A stretch of 64,000 bases of DNA from positions 36,270,001 through 36,334,000 of the forward strand of contig JBAIAC010000001.1 of the NCBI GenBank assembly GCA_037349315.1, written 5' to 3'. The position numbers were made by a program, and so were the translations under genes. Below the pieces are notes generated by a model that was not told the DNA's origin, ran no database searches, and saw only the letters and a list, made by a program, of their open reading frames with translations. Numbering within the stretch: the stretch's first letter is position 1; the number at the start of each line of letters is the position of its first letter. This DNA comes from Chelydra serpentina (lineage: Eukaryota; Chordata; Testudines; Chelydridae). Shown here piece by piece: positions 43,601 through 55,600 of the stretch.

Positions 43601-46600
43601 ACAGTTATTGGTCAGGGCCCTTGTATCAGCATTAAGATGCCTAAATGTTTAATTTTAAAAGGGGCTGGATCTGAAAAAGAGGGTTAGAATGGAGCCAGAG
43701 AACAGGAACTGTAGATGAGGAGTCAGTGGCAGGCACCATGGATACTCTGGCACAAGTGCCCTTATGTAGTAAAGAAAGTGTGACTGAAAAAAGCTCTAGA
43801 CTCAGTTTCTGTTGATGTCAGTGGGGCTTGTGAGAGGGTCTAGCGTGAGCAATAGCTCCCAGAACACAGTGCTACAGTCCATTTATTTCAGAATCAAGTC
43901 TATCCAATACCGTACTGATGGGTGTGGGATATAAACCTTGATAGTTGGCTATCCTGGCTTTTGCATTGGCTCAGCCCATAGCAGAAGTCTAGTTTGCCCG
44001 AACCAGCAGGTACGAGGTGGGTATTGTGCTCGTCCTGGCCCTGATTTCTCTCAGGCTAGGCATGAAGAGTGCCTGCTGACAGGTCTCTTCCAGGCTGCGA
44101 GCCGCATGCGCACGCGTCTTCCACCCAAAATATGGAAATATTTACAGCAGCAACAGAGAAATAAACTCCCAGCTAGCTTGGTGAGTCTGGCAGTGGGAAA
44201 CTTCCTGCAGACTGGGAAAAACAAGCCCAGCATTTCCAGTGGACCCCCGGGATAACATGATATCAGCATGTGAAAGGGGTGTGTCTGCATGGGTCTGAGC
44301 GGTGTGCTGGCATTTGTTGTGCTGCATGTGGAAATGGAAAGCATATCTCTGAATGCTGGGCTGTGCTCTTTGCATAGCTAATGGACCCCAGTGCAGCAGC
44401 TGCCGCTGCTGTGTCTAAAGCTCCGTCATCCCAGTTGTGTGGTGTTACCAGATCCTGGAGATACACCACTTAAATTGTGTTTTATAAATAATGCTTTGCA
44501 CTTCTGTAGCTTTTAATCTGAAAGGTCCACAGCAGTGAAGTTTACAAAGATCTCTGAACCCTGGCTGAACACACAACCTGCTCTCAGTGCTCTCTGATAA
44601 CAAGACTTCCCTTCCTTGTCGCTGCTCTAACAGTCTCTCCTAATGTGCACGCAGCCAAAGGGCTGTAGGTTTGTTCTATTAGGGCTTCCCCAGTTACAGT
44701 ACCGTTCTCTTATGAAGCCCTTACTCCTAGAGCCACTAGATTTTGGACTAATACCCCTTTGGTCCTCCCAGAGGACATGACAGAAGCTCCACCTTGGGAA
44801 ATTGGATAAAGAACTGAGGAATAGATAGTAGAGGACAATCCTGCGCTCAGTTTACAGGGGAAAACCCAGATGTGGCCTAACGTGTGAGCGCTAACATCTG
44901 TGTACACAGTTCCTGATGAGCTAAAAATCAGCTCTTCACTCAGTCAAAAACATTGTGTAAAATGATATCTTCCTGCATGTTTTGTAAAACTGTATCTTTG
45001 TATATCGAGATGTTCGACAGCTTCTATTAGGTACATAGTCTGAAAACGGCAGCGAATGGTGAGATGGCAAAAATGGCAGATGACACAATGATTTACATTA
45101 ATTAATCTATAAAAGGCTGTGAACTTCAGAGGATCTAACAAAGCTAAGCCAATAGGCTACACAATGGCAGGTGAAATTCATTGCTGATAAAATGCCAGGT
45201 AATATACACTGGAAGGAATAATTTTGAACTTCTCATACATAGCACTGGGGCAGTGTCAGCACCTAAGAATTGTAGCCATTGGTGCAGCTCTGGCACTGAT
45301 CGTTCTACCTTATCTCCCTGCTTCCTTAGGATGTCTTATTGCTGAGTCAGTTCATCCGTTCTGATGGAGGGATGCTGCCCCGTAGGATCACAGGTCTTTG
45401 TCTGGAGGAGCATAAGAAGGTTGCAGTGTGCGTACAAATGGCTCACCGAGCAGGTAACGCATCCTGTCTGGGAACAAGCCCCAGACCCCTTTATTTAGTA
45501 GTAACCACTATGGGGAGGGAACACACCTTCCTCCCTCCGCACCACTGTAGCCACCAGAGTAACTGAGCTGTCAGTGAGCTCTTATTGTTTTGGGTCCCCT
45601 TACTACCAAGTGCCCAAAGCCCTTTGGTAAAACCTGGCCATCATTCATTCAACCAACCTCCAAAAGGGTGATGAAACGCTACCCAGTGGCCCTAAAGAAT
45701 TTTGAGCCTTCTTCCTTCCACCTAAACTATGAGTCATTAGTCGTCACAGCAGGATAAGAAAAATCCAAGTCAGTGAAAGGAACTCCTGATGACAAAGAGC
45801 CCCAAACATTGGATCTGTTCAGGCAAAAAGCCCGTTGTTGGCTTCACTGCAACTACATATGGCAAATTACCAGGGATAATTTGCCAAAAACAATTCCTGA
45901 CTTGGAAGAGGGTGATGCATTTTTGCCCAAATTGCTTCAAGACACTAAGGAGGAGCTGAAGGAAATTATACAGGAAAGCCAGATGGTTGCCAGATGGTTG
46001 CCAGGAGAGCTCTGCAGGTGGTGGCCACACAGGCCTTGGACATAGTCACAAGGTTGATGGCTACATTTGTGATCAGGAAATTAACCTCATGGCTATCATC
46101 CTGGAGGGTACCAAGAGAGGTGTAGGATACCATTCACGATCTCCCATTCGAGGAAATGGAGCTCTTCAGTTGGAGGACTAGGCGCTACCTCCCTAAAGGA
46201 ATCAGGTCACCCTGGGATCCCAGAGGATTTACACACCACTCACCGGTAGGAATTCCTACAAATATCAGCCCCAACAAAGGCAATGGGCTCACCTTTACTC
46301 CCAGAGCAGACAACCGGACTGCCAACAATAGAAATGTTCACAGTACCAGTGGAGGTGCCCTTCATCTGCCTCCTCCATCACCCACTCCTCCTCATCAGTC
46401 CGATAGCAAATTTGATGGGAATGTCATGAGCCACATCAGAATCAATCAGGTGCTGGCAACTACCTTCAGGAGCCGGCGTGCCCCACTTCGTTGGTCTTGG
46501 TCTGATATCACCTTAGATAAATGGGTGTTGGGAACCATGTCCATGGTTATCCCACTCACTTCCCCATCCCTCTTCAGGGACCCATCTCATGAGAGCCTAT

Positions 46601-49600
46601 TACAGAAAAGTGGCGTTGTGGCTTTATCTAAGAGCCATAGAAGAAGTTCCATAGGAGTACAGGGGTAGAGGCTTCTACTTGCAGTGCATCTTTATCCCAA
46701 AGAGGGAAGGAACGGCTGATATTTGTCCTAGACCTGAAGAGACTGAACAAATACATATGCTGTCTCAGATTCAGGGTGGTAACGCTTGCCTCCATTACTG
46801 GCTGCTGTACCTTTCCCACTGAATATCAAGGCTCACTCCACCAGAGCTTAAATGACTTGTTTTGCCTGCTTCAGACATGTGCCAATGTCAGAGATCTCAT
46901 GTAGACTAACCCACTGACCGTTGTCAAGCGCTGTGCCTCGGACTTAGTGGCTAGGTCAGATGCCAAGTTCAGGAGAGCAGCACTAGAATCATTGTTGCAG
47001 CTGGAACTCCATGGAGGCAGTGTTTCCTAGTGGATACAGTAACAAACTGGGATTCAGGAAGCCTGGGTTCTATTCCCACTGGCATGCTGGGTGACCTTGG
47101 GCAAGTTGTGTCACCTCTCTGTGCTTCAGTTCCCCATTCTATAAAACGGGGGAAAACCTTTTTGTAAAGCACTGTGAAATCTACTGATGAAATGCCATAA
47201 GTATATATATATATTTTATGCCGACCATCCATAGGAGATTCTTCTTGCCTGCAGTGGGCTCCTCATTGACACATTCTCGAAAAGAGAGTGGTTATTTACC
47301 CTACAGTAATAGTGGTTCTTCGAGATGATGTAGCCAGCGTCGGTCCCATAACTGCGCCTCCACGCCTGCTCTTAGGAGTTCTCAGCTACTGTGGGCTTTG
47401 AATTGCAAGGGAACTGAACATGTAGTCAGTGGGATCCAGTAAGTAACTGTTCTTTCATGCCTCAGTGATCTCTGAGATGGAACAAAGCAACAATTTGTGC
47501 ATAGCAGCACACCACAAGTGTTCAGGATAGGAAGTGAATGTAATGTTTGGCATATAGCCACACTCATCTGAGGATTTCAAATTAATTTACAGAGATGGGA
47601 AAGTGACTAGCCCAAGGTCACACAGCAAAGTGTCAGTCAGGAATGGATCCCAAGTTCCCTGAGTGGTTCCTTGCTCTAGCTATTATGCCTGCTCTGCCAT
47701 GCTATACCCAAATTAAAATGCAGAGTGAATTCAGAGGCAGACTGTAATCGGAATTTGGCTAGATGTCAGTGCCCTTACTCTGATAAACAGCACCATGGGA
47801 TCTTTAGTGACCACAAGTGGTGAACTCTTCAGTTATGTTTCATCTCAAATACAGCACCTCCAGCAGCACTGCGCCCTTGCCTGTGTTAGGGCATTGGTTC
47901 AATACTGACTCGGCGGGAAGAATGCTCCTTCCGTTATAGCCCCTTGGGCTCTCTCCAGAGATGTCCTATCCAAATACTGACTGGTCTGCTTAGCTTATGA
48001 GTTGTAATGGGATCTCAGAGTGGTATAATTGTACCTATTAGCAAGGGAACACTGCAAAATCTCACATCTTTCCTTTCCCATCTCAGGTTTGCTGCCAAAC
48101 CACAGGCCACTGCTTCCTGAAGGGCATGTTTCCAAGAAACCCAAGCTCAACAGGTAAATAGTCTTCTCTTGCCTTTAAGGGGACTGGAGGTGGGAGGGCA
48201 TTTCTGCCTTCATACAAGCCTAAGACAGTGAAGTCAGCCTGGATTCAGGACCTATAACGAGTAAGGCTCTGGCCTGCCAATACTTCAAGGCACTCCACAA
48301 CTAACCATACCTGATCCAAACCATCCACACAGAGTTACGGAACTACTGTACACATTAGTTGCTGTACCTTCCTTCAAACCCACCGGCTTCCCCATAATTG
48401 GCAATAGTCCAGGGAGGATATTGCAGTGAGGACTTCTGGTACAAATCCCTGAGCTAGATGCAGAGAAGCCCCTGGTGGGCAATAGCAGTGGGTGGCGGAG
48501 GGCAGGCAGAAGGCGCTTGTTACAGGCATGCTGTACTCTTTGCCCTTTCCCTGTTTTCCCCTTTTGACTGTAGTTTGTCATTCACCCTCAGCTTGCCCTT
48601 CCTGTGTAACAAGCTTTCTTCTCCTCTTCCCCTCCCCGCCCCTGCTGCCCAGCCCTCTTGGCCTTTGATGGGAGAACTGAAAACCCCATCACCTCCTGTG
48701 CCTCGCTCACTGTTGGGAGGTGCTAATCCCCTGTTTATGACCTCACACTCTGTTTCCATGGAGATGTCAGAACGGTTTATGAATCTTCATTAGAGAGTTG
48801 TGGGGTTACCAGAGGCCATGGGCCTGTTGCTGGGAGAGCTTAGACTCTGAATCTCAGGGTGGCTTGAGACTCTTGGGGTTTGGGCCTGGCTCTCTAGCTA
48901 AGACTGGTGGGCAGCTCTTTGGGGTTTGCCAGGCCACTGGGGGTGTGCCTATACTGCAGTTAAAAAACCCCAGCAGGCCCATGACAGCTGACTCGGGCTA
49001 AGGAGCTGATTCATTGCGGTGTAGACATTCGGGCTTGGGCTGGAGCCCGGGCGCTAAGACCCTGCGAGGTGGGAGGGTCCCAGAGCTCTGGCTGCAGCCC
49101 AAGCCCATATGTCTATACCGCAATTAAACAGCCGAGACCCACGAGCCTGAGTCAGCTGGCACGGGCCAGCTGCGGGTGTCTAATTGCAGTGTAGACATAC
49201 CCACGCTGTGCTGGCAGCAGGGATCCGATTGTGTGCAGACAGTCAGGGTCTCCACAGAGGGAGACTCTATAGGATGTGGCCCCAGGCTCCTCAGATATTG
49301 GGCTCTGAAATACCTCACATTTCCATATCTTAAACCCCTTTGGGGTTATTTATTAATTGTGCGTATCCAGCACATCTGGGGTGGAGTGCAGCGATTGTTT
49401 ATCACACACAGCAACTCTTCCCAGCTGGTTAGGACAGGAAATGGAGAATCCCAGATCCCACTGCAGGGCCCAAGGCTCCAGGGCTAGCACCCTGACTGGC
49501 AGCACAGCACCCCTGAGAACCAAGCGTGGGACTGGGTATCTGAGTGCTCCCTACTGGATCACTGTCGCCTCACTCTGCAGTACCCTTGTTTCCTCTCAGT

Positions 49601-52600
49601 GGGAGGAGAAAGGTATCGGAGCTGGGGCTGGGACCGAGTTAGGGAAGGCAGGGGGGAGAGCTGGGTCACAGCAGGCTGGGAGTTGAGAGGGAGCTGGCAG
49701 TTTGTGAAGGAGGCAGGATTGGGGTTGAGAGATTGGGGATTGGGGAAGATGGGGATGAAGCTGAGGGAGGCAGGCCAGGAGCTGGGGGACTACAATGAGG
49801 GCATTTCAGGAATGCTGCTTAGATATTGTCTCCTCTAACTGCTGGAGGTAAAAAGCTCTGCATTTTTGGAGCCCTGCCATGTCTCAGCTGCTGCAGCACT
49901 GTGAGAGCTTTGGCCACATGCCTACCCCCACCTGTGCCTCCCACGTCGCTCTCTGGAACAGGAGCCAGCACTGCACAGGGCAAAAGACTTTAACCGCTTC
50001 CCTCCTCCTGCCCAAATCGCCACCTCCCTTTCCCTTCATGGTACACAGCAGTGTCAAAAGATGGGCTTGTGGTTAAGACACTGGACTGGGACTTGAGAGA
50101 CCTGGGTTCAGTTCCAGGCTCAACCACGGGCTCCTTGCATGACTCTGGACAACTCATTTAATTTCTCTGCCTTGATTTCCCCCCCGTCTGTGAAGTTCCA
50201 CAAATATGTGGGTGGTGCTCAGATCCTGTGGCAATAGGGGACCTAAGATCCTATCCATAGTGAGTTAGGTGGCTGGGACCTTTGAGCAAACTCAGCCACC
50301 TCCATTCACTGCAATGAGAGCTGAGGAGCCTTTACCAGTTTCACCACAAAGCCTTTGAGGTGTAACATTAGGACCCCTCAGGTCACCTGACTTGTCACTT
50401 TGCTGCCTTTGTGCGTATTGGATTTCAAAGTGCCAGCCTGGGGAGGGGTCTGCTGTGTGATTGGTGTTAAAAACAACATTCTCCCTGTCTGTGGCTGCTG
50501 CAGCATATTGACTCTGCTATTGAAATGCTATCAGCTGGGCCTGGCTGGCCTCTTAGCACTACATGGGACAGCCAGGAAGGCAGAGCATCTTGTATTACTC
50601 TGCAATGACCTCTCTTTCCTCTGGCTAAAGGGGCATCACTTGCTGGGCTCTGTCGAGAGTCTTTCGGGCCTTTAGCTGAAGGAAGATGTCAGGTGGGTGG
50701 GACCTGGAAGACATGAGGAAGTAAAGCCAAGAGGAAGGGAGGTGAGGAGTGATGCAATGCCTAATTTCTGGGGAGTACCAGGGCTGCAGACTTTTGGAGA
50801 AGAGCAGCTTGCTCAGATGCCTAGCAATGTCAAGCTCTCCCTGATTCTCATCCCCTTCTCACAACATGGTTGCCCTGTTGCAGGTCGTTTCCCTCATCCT
50901 CCTGCCCCTGAACCACACATCTCTGTCTCAGGAACTTGCATTGGCCTCTTCTTTTCATATGGTAGTTCCTTCTGTGAATCTCCTGAACAGGAGGCAGGAC
51001 GATAGGGATGCAGAGCTTTGTGATTCTGTGGGGAGTGAAGTCTCCTCTCCATGTGGCAGTTAGAGGTTTGCCCTAAGCTGAGGGACAGTGTGTCTGTGTT
51101 AGCATCTTATCTGCAGTTATATGTGCTCACCCCCCTCTGCTCCTGAAATTCCTCTCCTCGCTCCCCTGTGCTGAAATATAAGCAGCCCATTCAGCCACCT
51201 CTTGTCCTGTCTGGCTCTTTGCCCTAGCTGTAGAAATGTCCCACTGTCTCTTCTTCGAACTGGGAGAGAGCTGGGAATAGATTGTCTAGCTCTGGACATG
51301 GCCACCAGAGAGCTCCATAAGACGGTGTCAGGGCGGATGACCTGGGCTCATATGTGAGGAGGGGAAATGTTACCTTGAGTTAGATGTGAAGGTGTTTGGG
51401 GCTTTGAACCGCTTCTCAAACAGCCAGTGTGAGTCATCTTGAGGCTTAGACTGAATAAGTGCTCTCATTTGCTGCTGGAGTGACAGGCTCAACACTGCTG
51501 CCTGAGATGAGGAGGCTTGTGTTAGATTCCCATCCACCCTCCCTAGGGTCAGAAGAGATTCACTATTAGTAGTAGATTTACCCCTGGCAGGTCATTAAGT
51601 CAAAAACCAGGCAACCTTGCTGATCAGCGTAACAATGGTTTCATTCCGTCCCCAGGGACCTTTCTGCTTCCCAAGTAGGAGTATCTTTGCTAAAGGTTGG
51701 ACTGAGGCTCTAAATCCTGTCTCCAAGAGTTGAACCTGAGCTTCAGTGTGCAACTGGCAGGAATCAGGCAAATGGCTTAATTCCAGGGAAGCAGAGGAGA
51801 TTTAACACATGGCTCCTTCCAGAGTCCCATCAGTGCTGCTCAGAGCAGCATCAGCTGGAGGGAGTCTCTTCAGACCAGACCAATGCAAGACTCCCTTGTT
51901 TCTCCCTCCCTCCCCTGAAATGAGCTGCTACACTGAGGCCCTGGCCCAGCCTCTCAAAGGGCTGTTCATCAAAGGACTTTCCCATGAAAAGCCGGCTGCA
52001 CAATCGGTCCCAACAGATAGTCTTTGTTCTTGAGGCATCTGCAGCTCCTTCCTTCCTTACTTGCTGAGATGGAGTGGAAGACCAGATCTTGGGAAGGGCT
52101 GTAGGGTTCCTGAGGCAACAAGCAAAGGACAGCTTATTGGGCAGTTGTCAGACTCTGGCTTCTCACAAACTAACTTTGGGGACTGCACAGCAGCAGCCCC
52201 TGAACTTTTCCTCTGCTACACTTAAGGTCATCTCACAAAGGATGTTATGTCTCCCAACATGCTGTGCCCAAATTCCACTTGCCCTGTCAACTGAAGTGAC
52301 CCTGTTTCATAGCACAGGGTCTGCCTTCTGATCTCATCTGGGGGATCGCTCTGACTGTGCTTGCCAAGTGCCACTGTAAGGAATGCAGTCAAGCAAGAGG
52401 ACCTCTGTTGTAGGGCAGTGAGAGTTGCTGCCCAGCCGCTGACCCCTTGGCCCAGTGAGTCTAACTTGTGTGTTTAGCACCCAGCTACCCTGGCCTGCCC
52501 TATCCTCTTTGTCCCTCCATAAAATGTTTCACAAGTATGCTCCCTGCACATACATGGTGCCATGTCTCATATATCTGTTGTTCTTCAGGGAAACAAAAGT

Positions 52601-55600
52601 CCTGTTTCCTCTTGACTGTGAAGTGGTCCCATTGTGTTACCTGAAGTGTGAACCTCTCCTCACCGGTCAGTTCCTTGAAGTGTGATAAGAGTCCCTCCCT
52701 GATCTGAGCTCTTCTTTCCATCAGGTCACTTGCAGCATCCCCTTTGCCCACTCAAGGTGCTCCCAGCAATGTGGTGGTGATGGCACTAACTGTTCCCATT
52801 CTTGCTGCCCACATTTTGTGTGTGGCAGGGCAAGCACTCATGATTGGCTCATTGGGAAATGGTGACCCGCACACCCTAGTTTGTTTTCAGTTACACACGC
52901 TACCCTGCATAAGGAGGAGTCTGCGTTCAGGATTGGGAGAGCCCACTGTGCTTTAACACTAAGGAGGCATTTGAGAAGTGACAGTAGTAGAAGCAGGTCT
53001 AGTGCAAGAGTGTGAGATACCTTCTCAGGCTGTGATAGCTTGTGGATAGCTGAGCCAGAGAGAGGAGATCCGGGTCTAAGCAGCACTCTGTGGCCGTGTG
53101 TGGTCTCCTCCCTGCTGTCAGGATACTGCCCAGGTGAGAGACCTCTCACTGTATTTCTCATATCCTCTTTGCTTCCTGTTTGGTAGCTTCTTGACAATAG
53201 GAGCTTGTTAATGCCATCTGTTAGCTGCTTTACCAGCTGAGGGCCCATTGTAGCAATACTGTTGTCGGGTATCCACGTTTTGGTGGCCAGAGTGTAACAC
53301 GGTGTGTTAGTTGTTGTACCCTTTGCCCCTAATCATCGCACGTTGGAGTGATGGTTCTGCCCATGGTATCATGTTTGTAGAAACTGGAGGTAGAAAACCC
53401 TTCAACTCCATCTCCTGGCAATGCAGAATTGTTCCCTACAGGGCACTTTCTAGTGCTTTGCCCAGTTTAGGGCTTCTGCTGCCTCCTTGAAGTGATTCCA
53501 CAGGCTAAGGAGATGATCCCTCACTGTCAGGGATTGTTCCCTGATCTTCAGCCTGCATTTTTCTTTTCTTAATTTCATCACATTATACCTAGTTATGCCT
53601 CTGTTATGCTTTCACCTGGCATGTGCTGAGCAGTTATGTGCCGCAGCAACAAAATTTTTCAACGGCCAGCTTGAGAGAGTGGGATTTTGTAAGGCTTTTC
53701 CAGCACCATGTGCAACTGCAGTCTGCATTCAGAAATTCCAGAGCCATGTGTGTGCAGGCCACACACACCAGAACAGTCTGGGAAGCTGTCATGAGCAGCT
53801 GCAGATCAAACCTCCCTCCTTGCTTTCAAGATTAGAATCCTCGCTAATTTGGCAGCTTCCTTTCCAGTATACAAGTTGTTAGAGGCCAAGTGTGGGAGAT
53901 CGCTGTTCTGAGCTCAATGGCCATCCCAGAGGCAGAGTCTGGAGTCACTTTTATGTGGATGCTGCACTGGCTGCTCATTTGGTCAGGACCAAAATATTGG
54001 TTAAAGCAAAACTCCATGAAATCATCCCTTCCATAAACTATTATGGGGATTACAGTTGTGAATGTAGGTCGTAGCTTCTCAGGGCCTGCTCTCTGCCAGT
54101 GGGAGGTGCTGTGGATTATGGGGTAGAAGCGCTGGATTTGGAGAGCTCACAACTACTCCATTTCCACCTTCCTGCCAAAAGGAGGCATTATAAGGCTTGG
54201 AGTCGGAGTATTGGGTGCAGATAGCTCCCATCTTATTCTTCCCTAGTCTTAGTCCTCCTTTGTTTCTTGGAGAAAGGAGAAGTTGCCCTGGGATAGGTAA
54301 GAAGGAGATTACTTAGTAGCAACTGGCTGCTAAGCTCCAAGAAGAAAGTGTTCGCTGGGATTAGTGTGTCTCCTGCAGACACCCCTTTCCACTCGCTGGG
54401 AGCTGACTCCAGCTTCTTATTGTTAGCAGCACTTAACTTACCTGGCATGTGGCTTCTCACCTGTATTGAAAGCCTGTAGCCCTGTTTCCTATGTTCTGTG
54501 TCGAGTATGAATTCAAAACCAAAGAACCAGAGCAGCCTCAGGTGAGTAGAAGCTAAGAGGCGTCCTGGGAAGGGGACGTGGCCAGGAGGAGGCAGCCCTG
54601 CCAGCACTTTGATAGAGTGTTTCCTGCACAGGCTCAAGCCCTCTGCTCTTAATCCAAACAAGAGCCAGACTGAAAAAGTTCAGTCAGGGTTCAGAAGTTC
54701 AGCCTTGAGCTGCACCCGGATGGTTCCTGCTTGAGCTGCACGCAGGGCCACAGCTGCCCCATGTGCAAGTCATTTCCCTCACCCTAGCACACTCCTTAGT
54801 GTTAAGCAGCAGTATCTGGATAACGGAACTTGTAGGCTCTTCCCTCTCACAGAGTGAACCCTGGAACCCGACTTCCATGCGCCATAGGAATTTGGGATGG
54901 CCCAGGGTGCTCCAAAGACCACAGGTGACCAACTGCAGCTGTTTTCGTACTTCTCATTCATGCCAGTACCCAGCAGGGTTGAAAATAGCTTTGCATGCTG
55001 CTCGCTCCCACCACACATTGTCACATAGTGGTGATTGTGACGTGGGGCTAGCCGCACACCCCTCTCCCAAACCTCTTTCCCCAGGACTGGTAGCCATGGC
55101 CCCCTTTGGCGCCTGTGTGGCTAAAAGTTTGTGAATATTCTGAGAATGCAGAATGCTTTGTCCATCCACACTCCAAGGCACGTCAGGCTCTAAGCTCTGC
55201 CCTGGCAGCACTGACATGCTTAAGAAAATGCGACCGTGTGAAGTGTAGGGGAAAGCAAAGACCCCTCTACAATGGACCCTAGCGTTTGGATACAATGGTA
55301 ATGGGAAATAAGGAAACTTGAGTGGAATGGGATGCACAAATTATCAAACCAAGCACTGTGCTCAGAAACCAGAATTAGCCTGAAAACTCCAGGTGCTGGA
55401 CAGGTTCCATGGCCTTCTCCTCTGTGTTCCTTCCTGACAGAAAATGAGTACATTATAGCATCAAACAGTGGGAACAAGGAGTTAGGCAGAGAGTAGGAAA
55501 GGTGCTTTGCGGCAGAGTGGCAGCTCTTGGGCCTCAGGACGATGCTTGCTTTTTGCCATTGCGGGATTATAAAGGAAAAGGCAGCACGCAAAATAGGTCA

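Larger units (their letters stand above)
36356..45329 (+). other. MRPS18A: MRPS18A intron 3
   Basis: 8974 bp, GTAAGT...CTTCCTTAG. Holds foldback repeats at 36799-37080, CR1 pieces at 38040-39235 and 45050-45240, and a tRNA-SINE at 40535-40706. LINE tail remnants are at 39545-39660 (minus) and 40905-41060. A hAT-like fragment lies at 41460-41650 and a hAT MITE at 41689-41999. No nested gene was recognised; other stretches are unassigned. Confidence 0.75.
45770..47440 (+). mobile_element. DIRS-type (tyrosine recombinase) retrotransposon relic
   Basis: Plus-strand frames resemble DIRS gag followed by reverse transcriptase. Past a gag-like stretch ([20 protein letters not shown] near 45930) and a decayed linker, the RT start appears at 46655-46800 as [11 protein letters not shown] and, after a frameshift, [20 protein letters not shown]. 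Near 47280-47330, AAAGAGAGTGGTTATTTACC and TAGTGGTTCTTCGAGATGAT recall the 3' region of turtle DIRS copies. A MIR-like SINE interrupts it. Non-functional. Confidence 0.65.
45454..48086 (+). other. MRPS18A: MRPS18A intron 4
   Basis: 2633 bp, GTAACG...CATCTCAG. Mostly repeat: DIRS relic (45770-47440), a MIR-type SINE inside it (47013-47205) and a minus-strand 5S-derived SINE (47700-48035). Confidence 0.8.

Noticed and set aside
45773..46668. Host gene nested in intron 4
   Set aside because: Frames are broken and the downstream RT-like segment indicates a DIRS retrotransposon relic.
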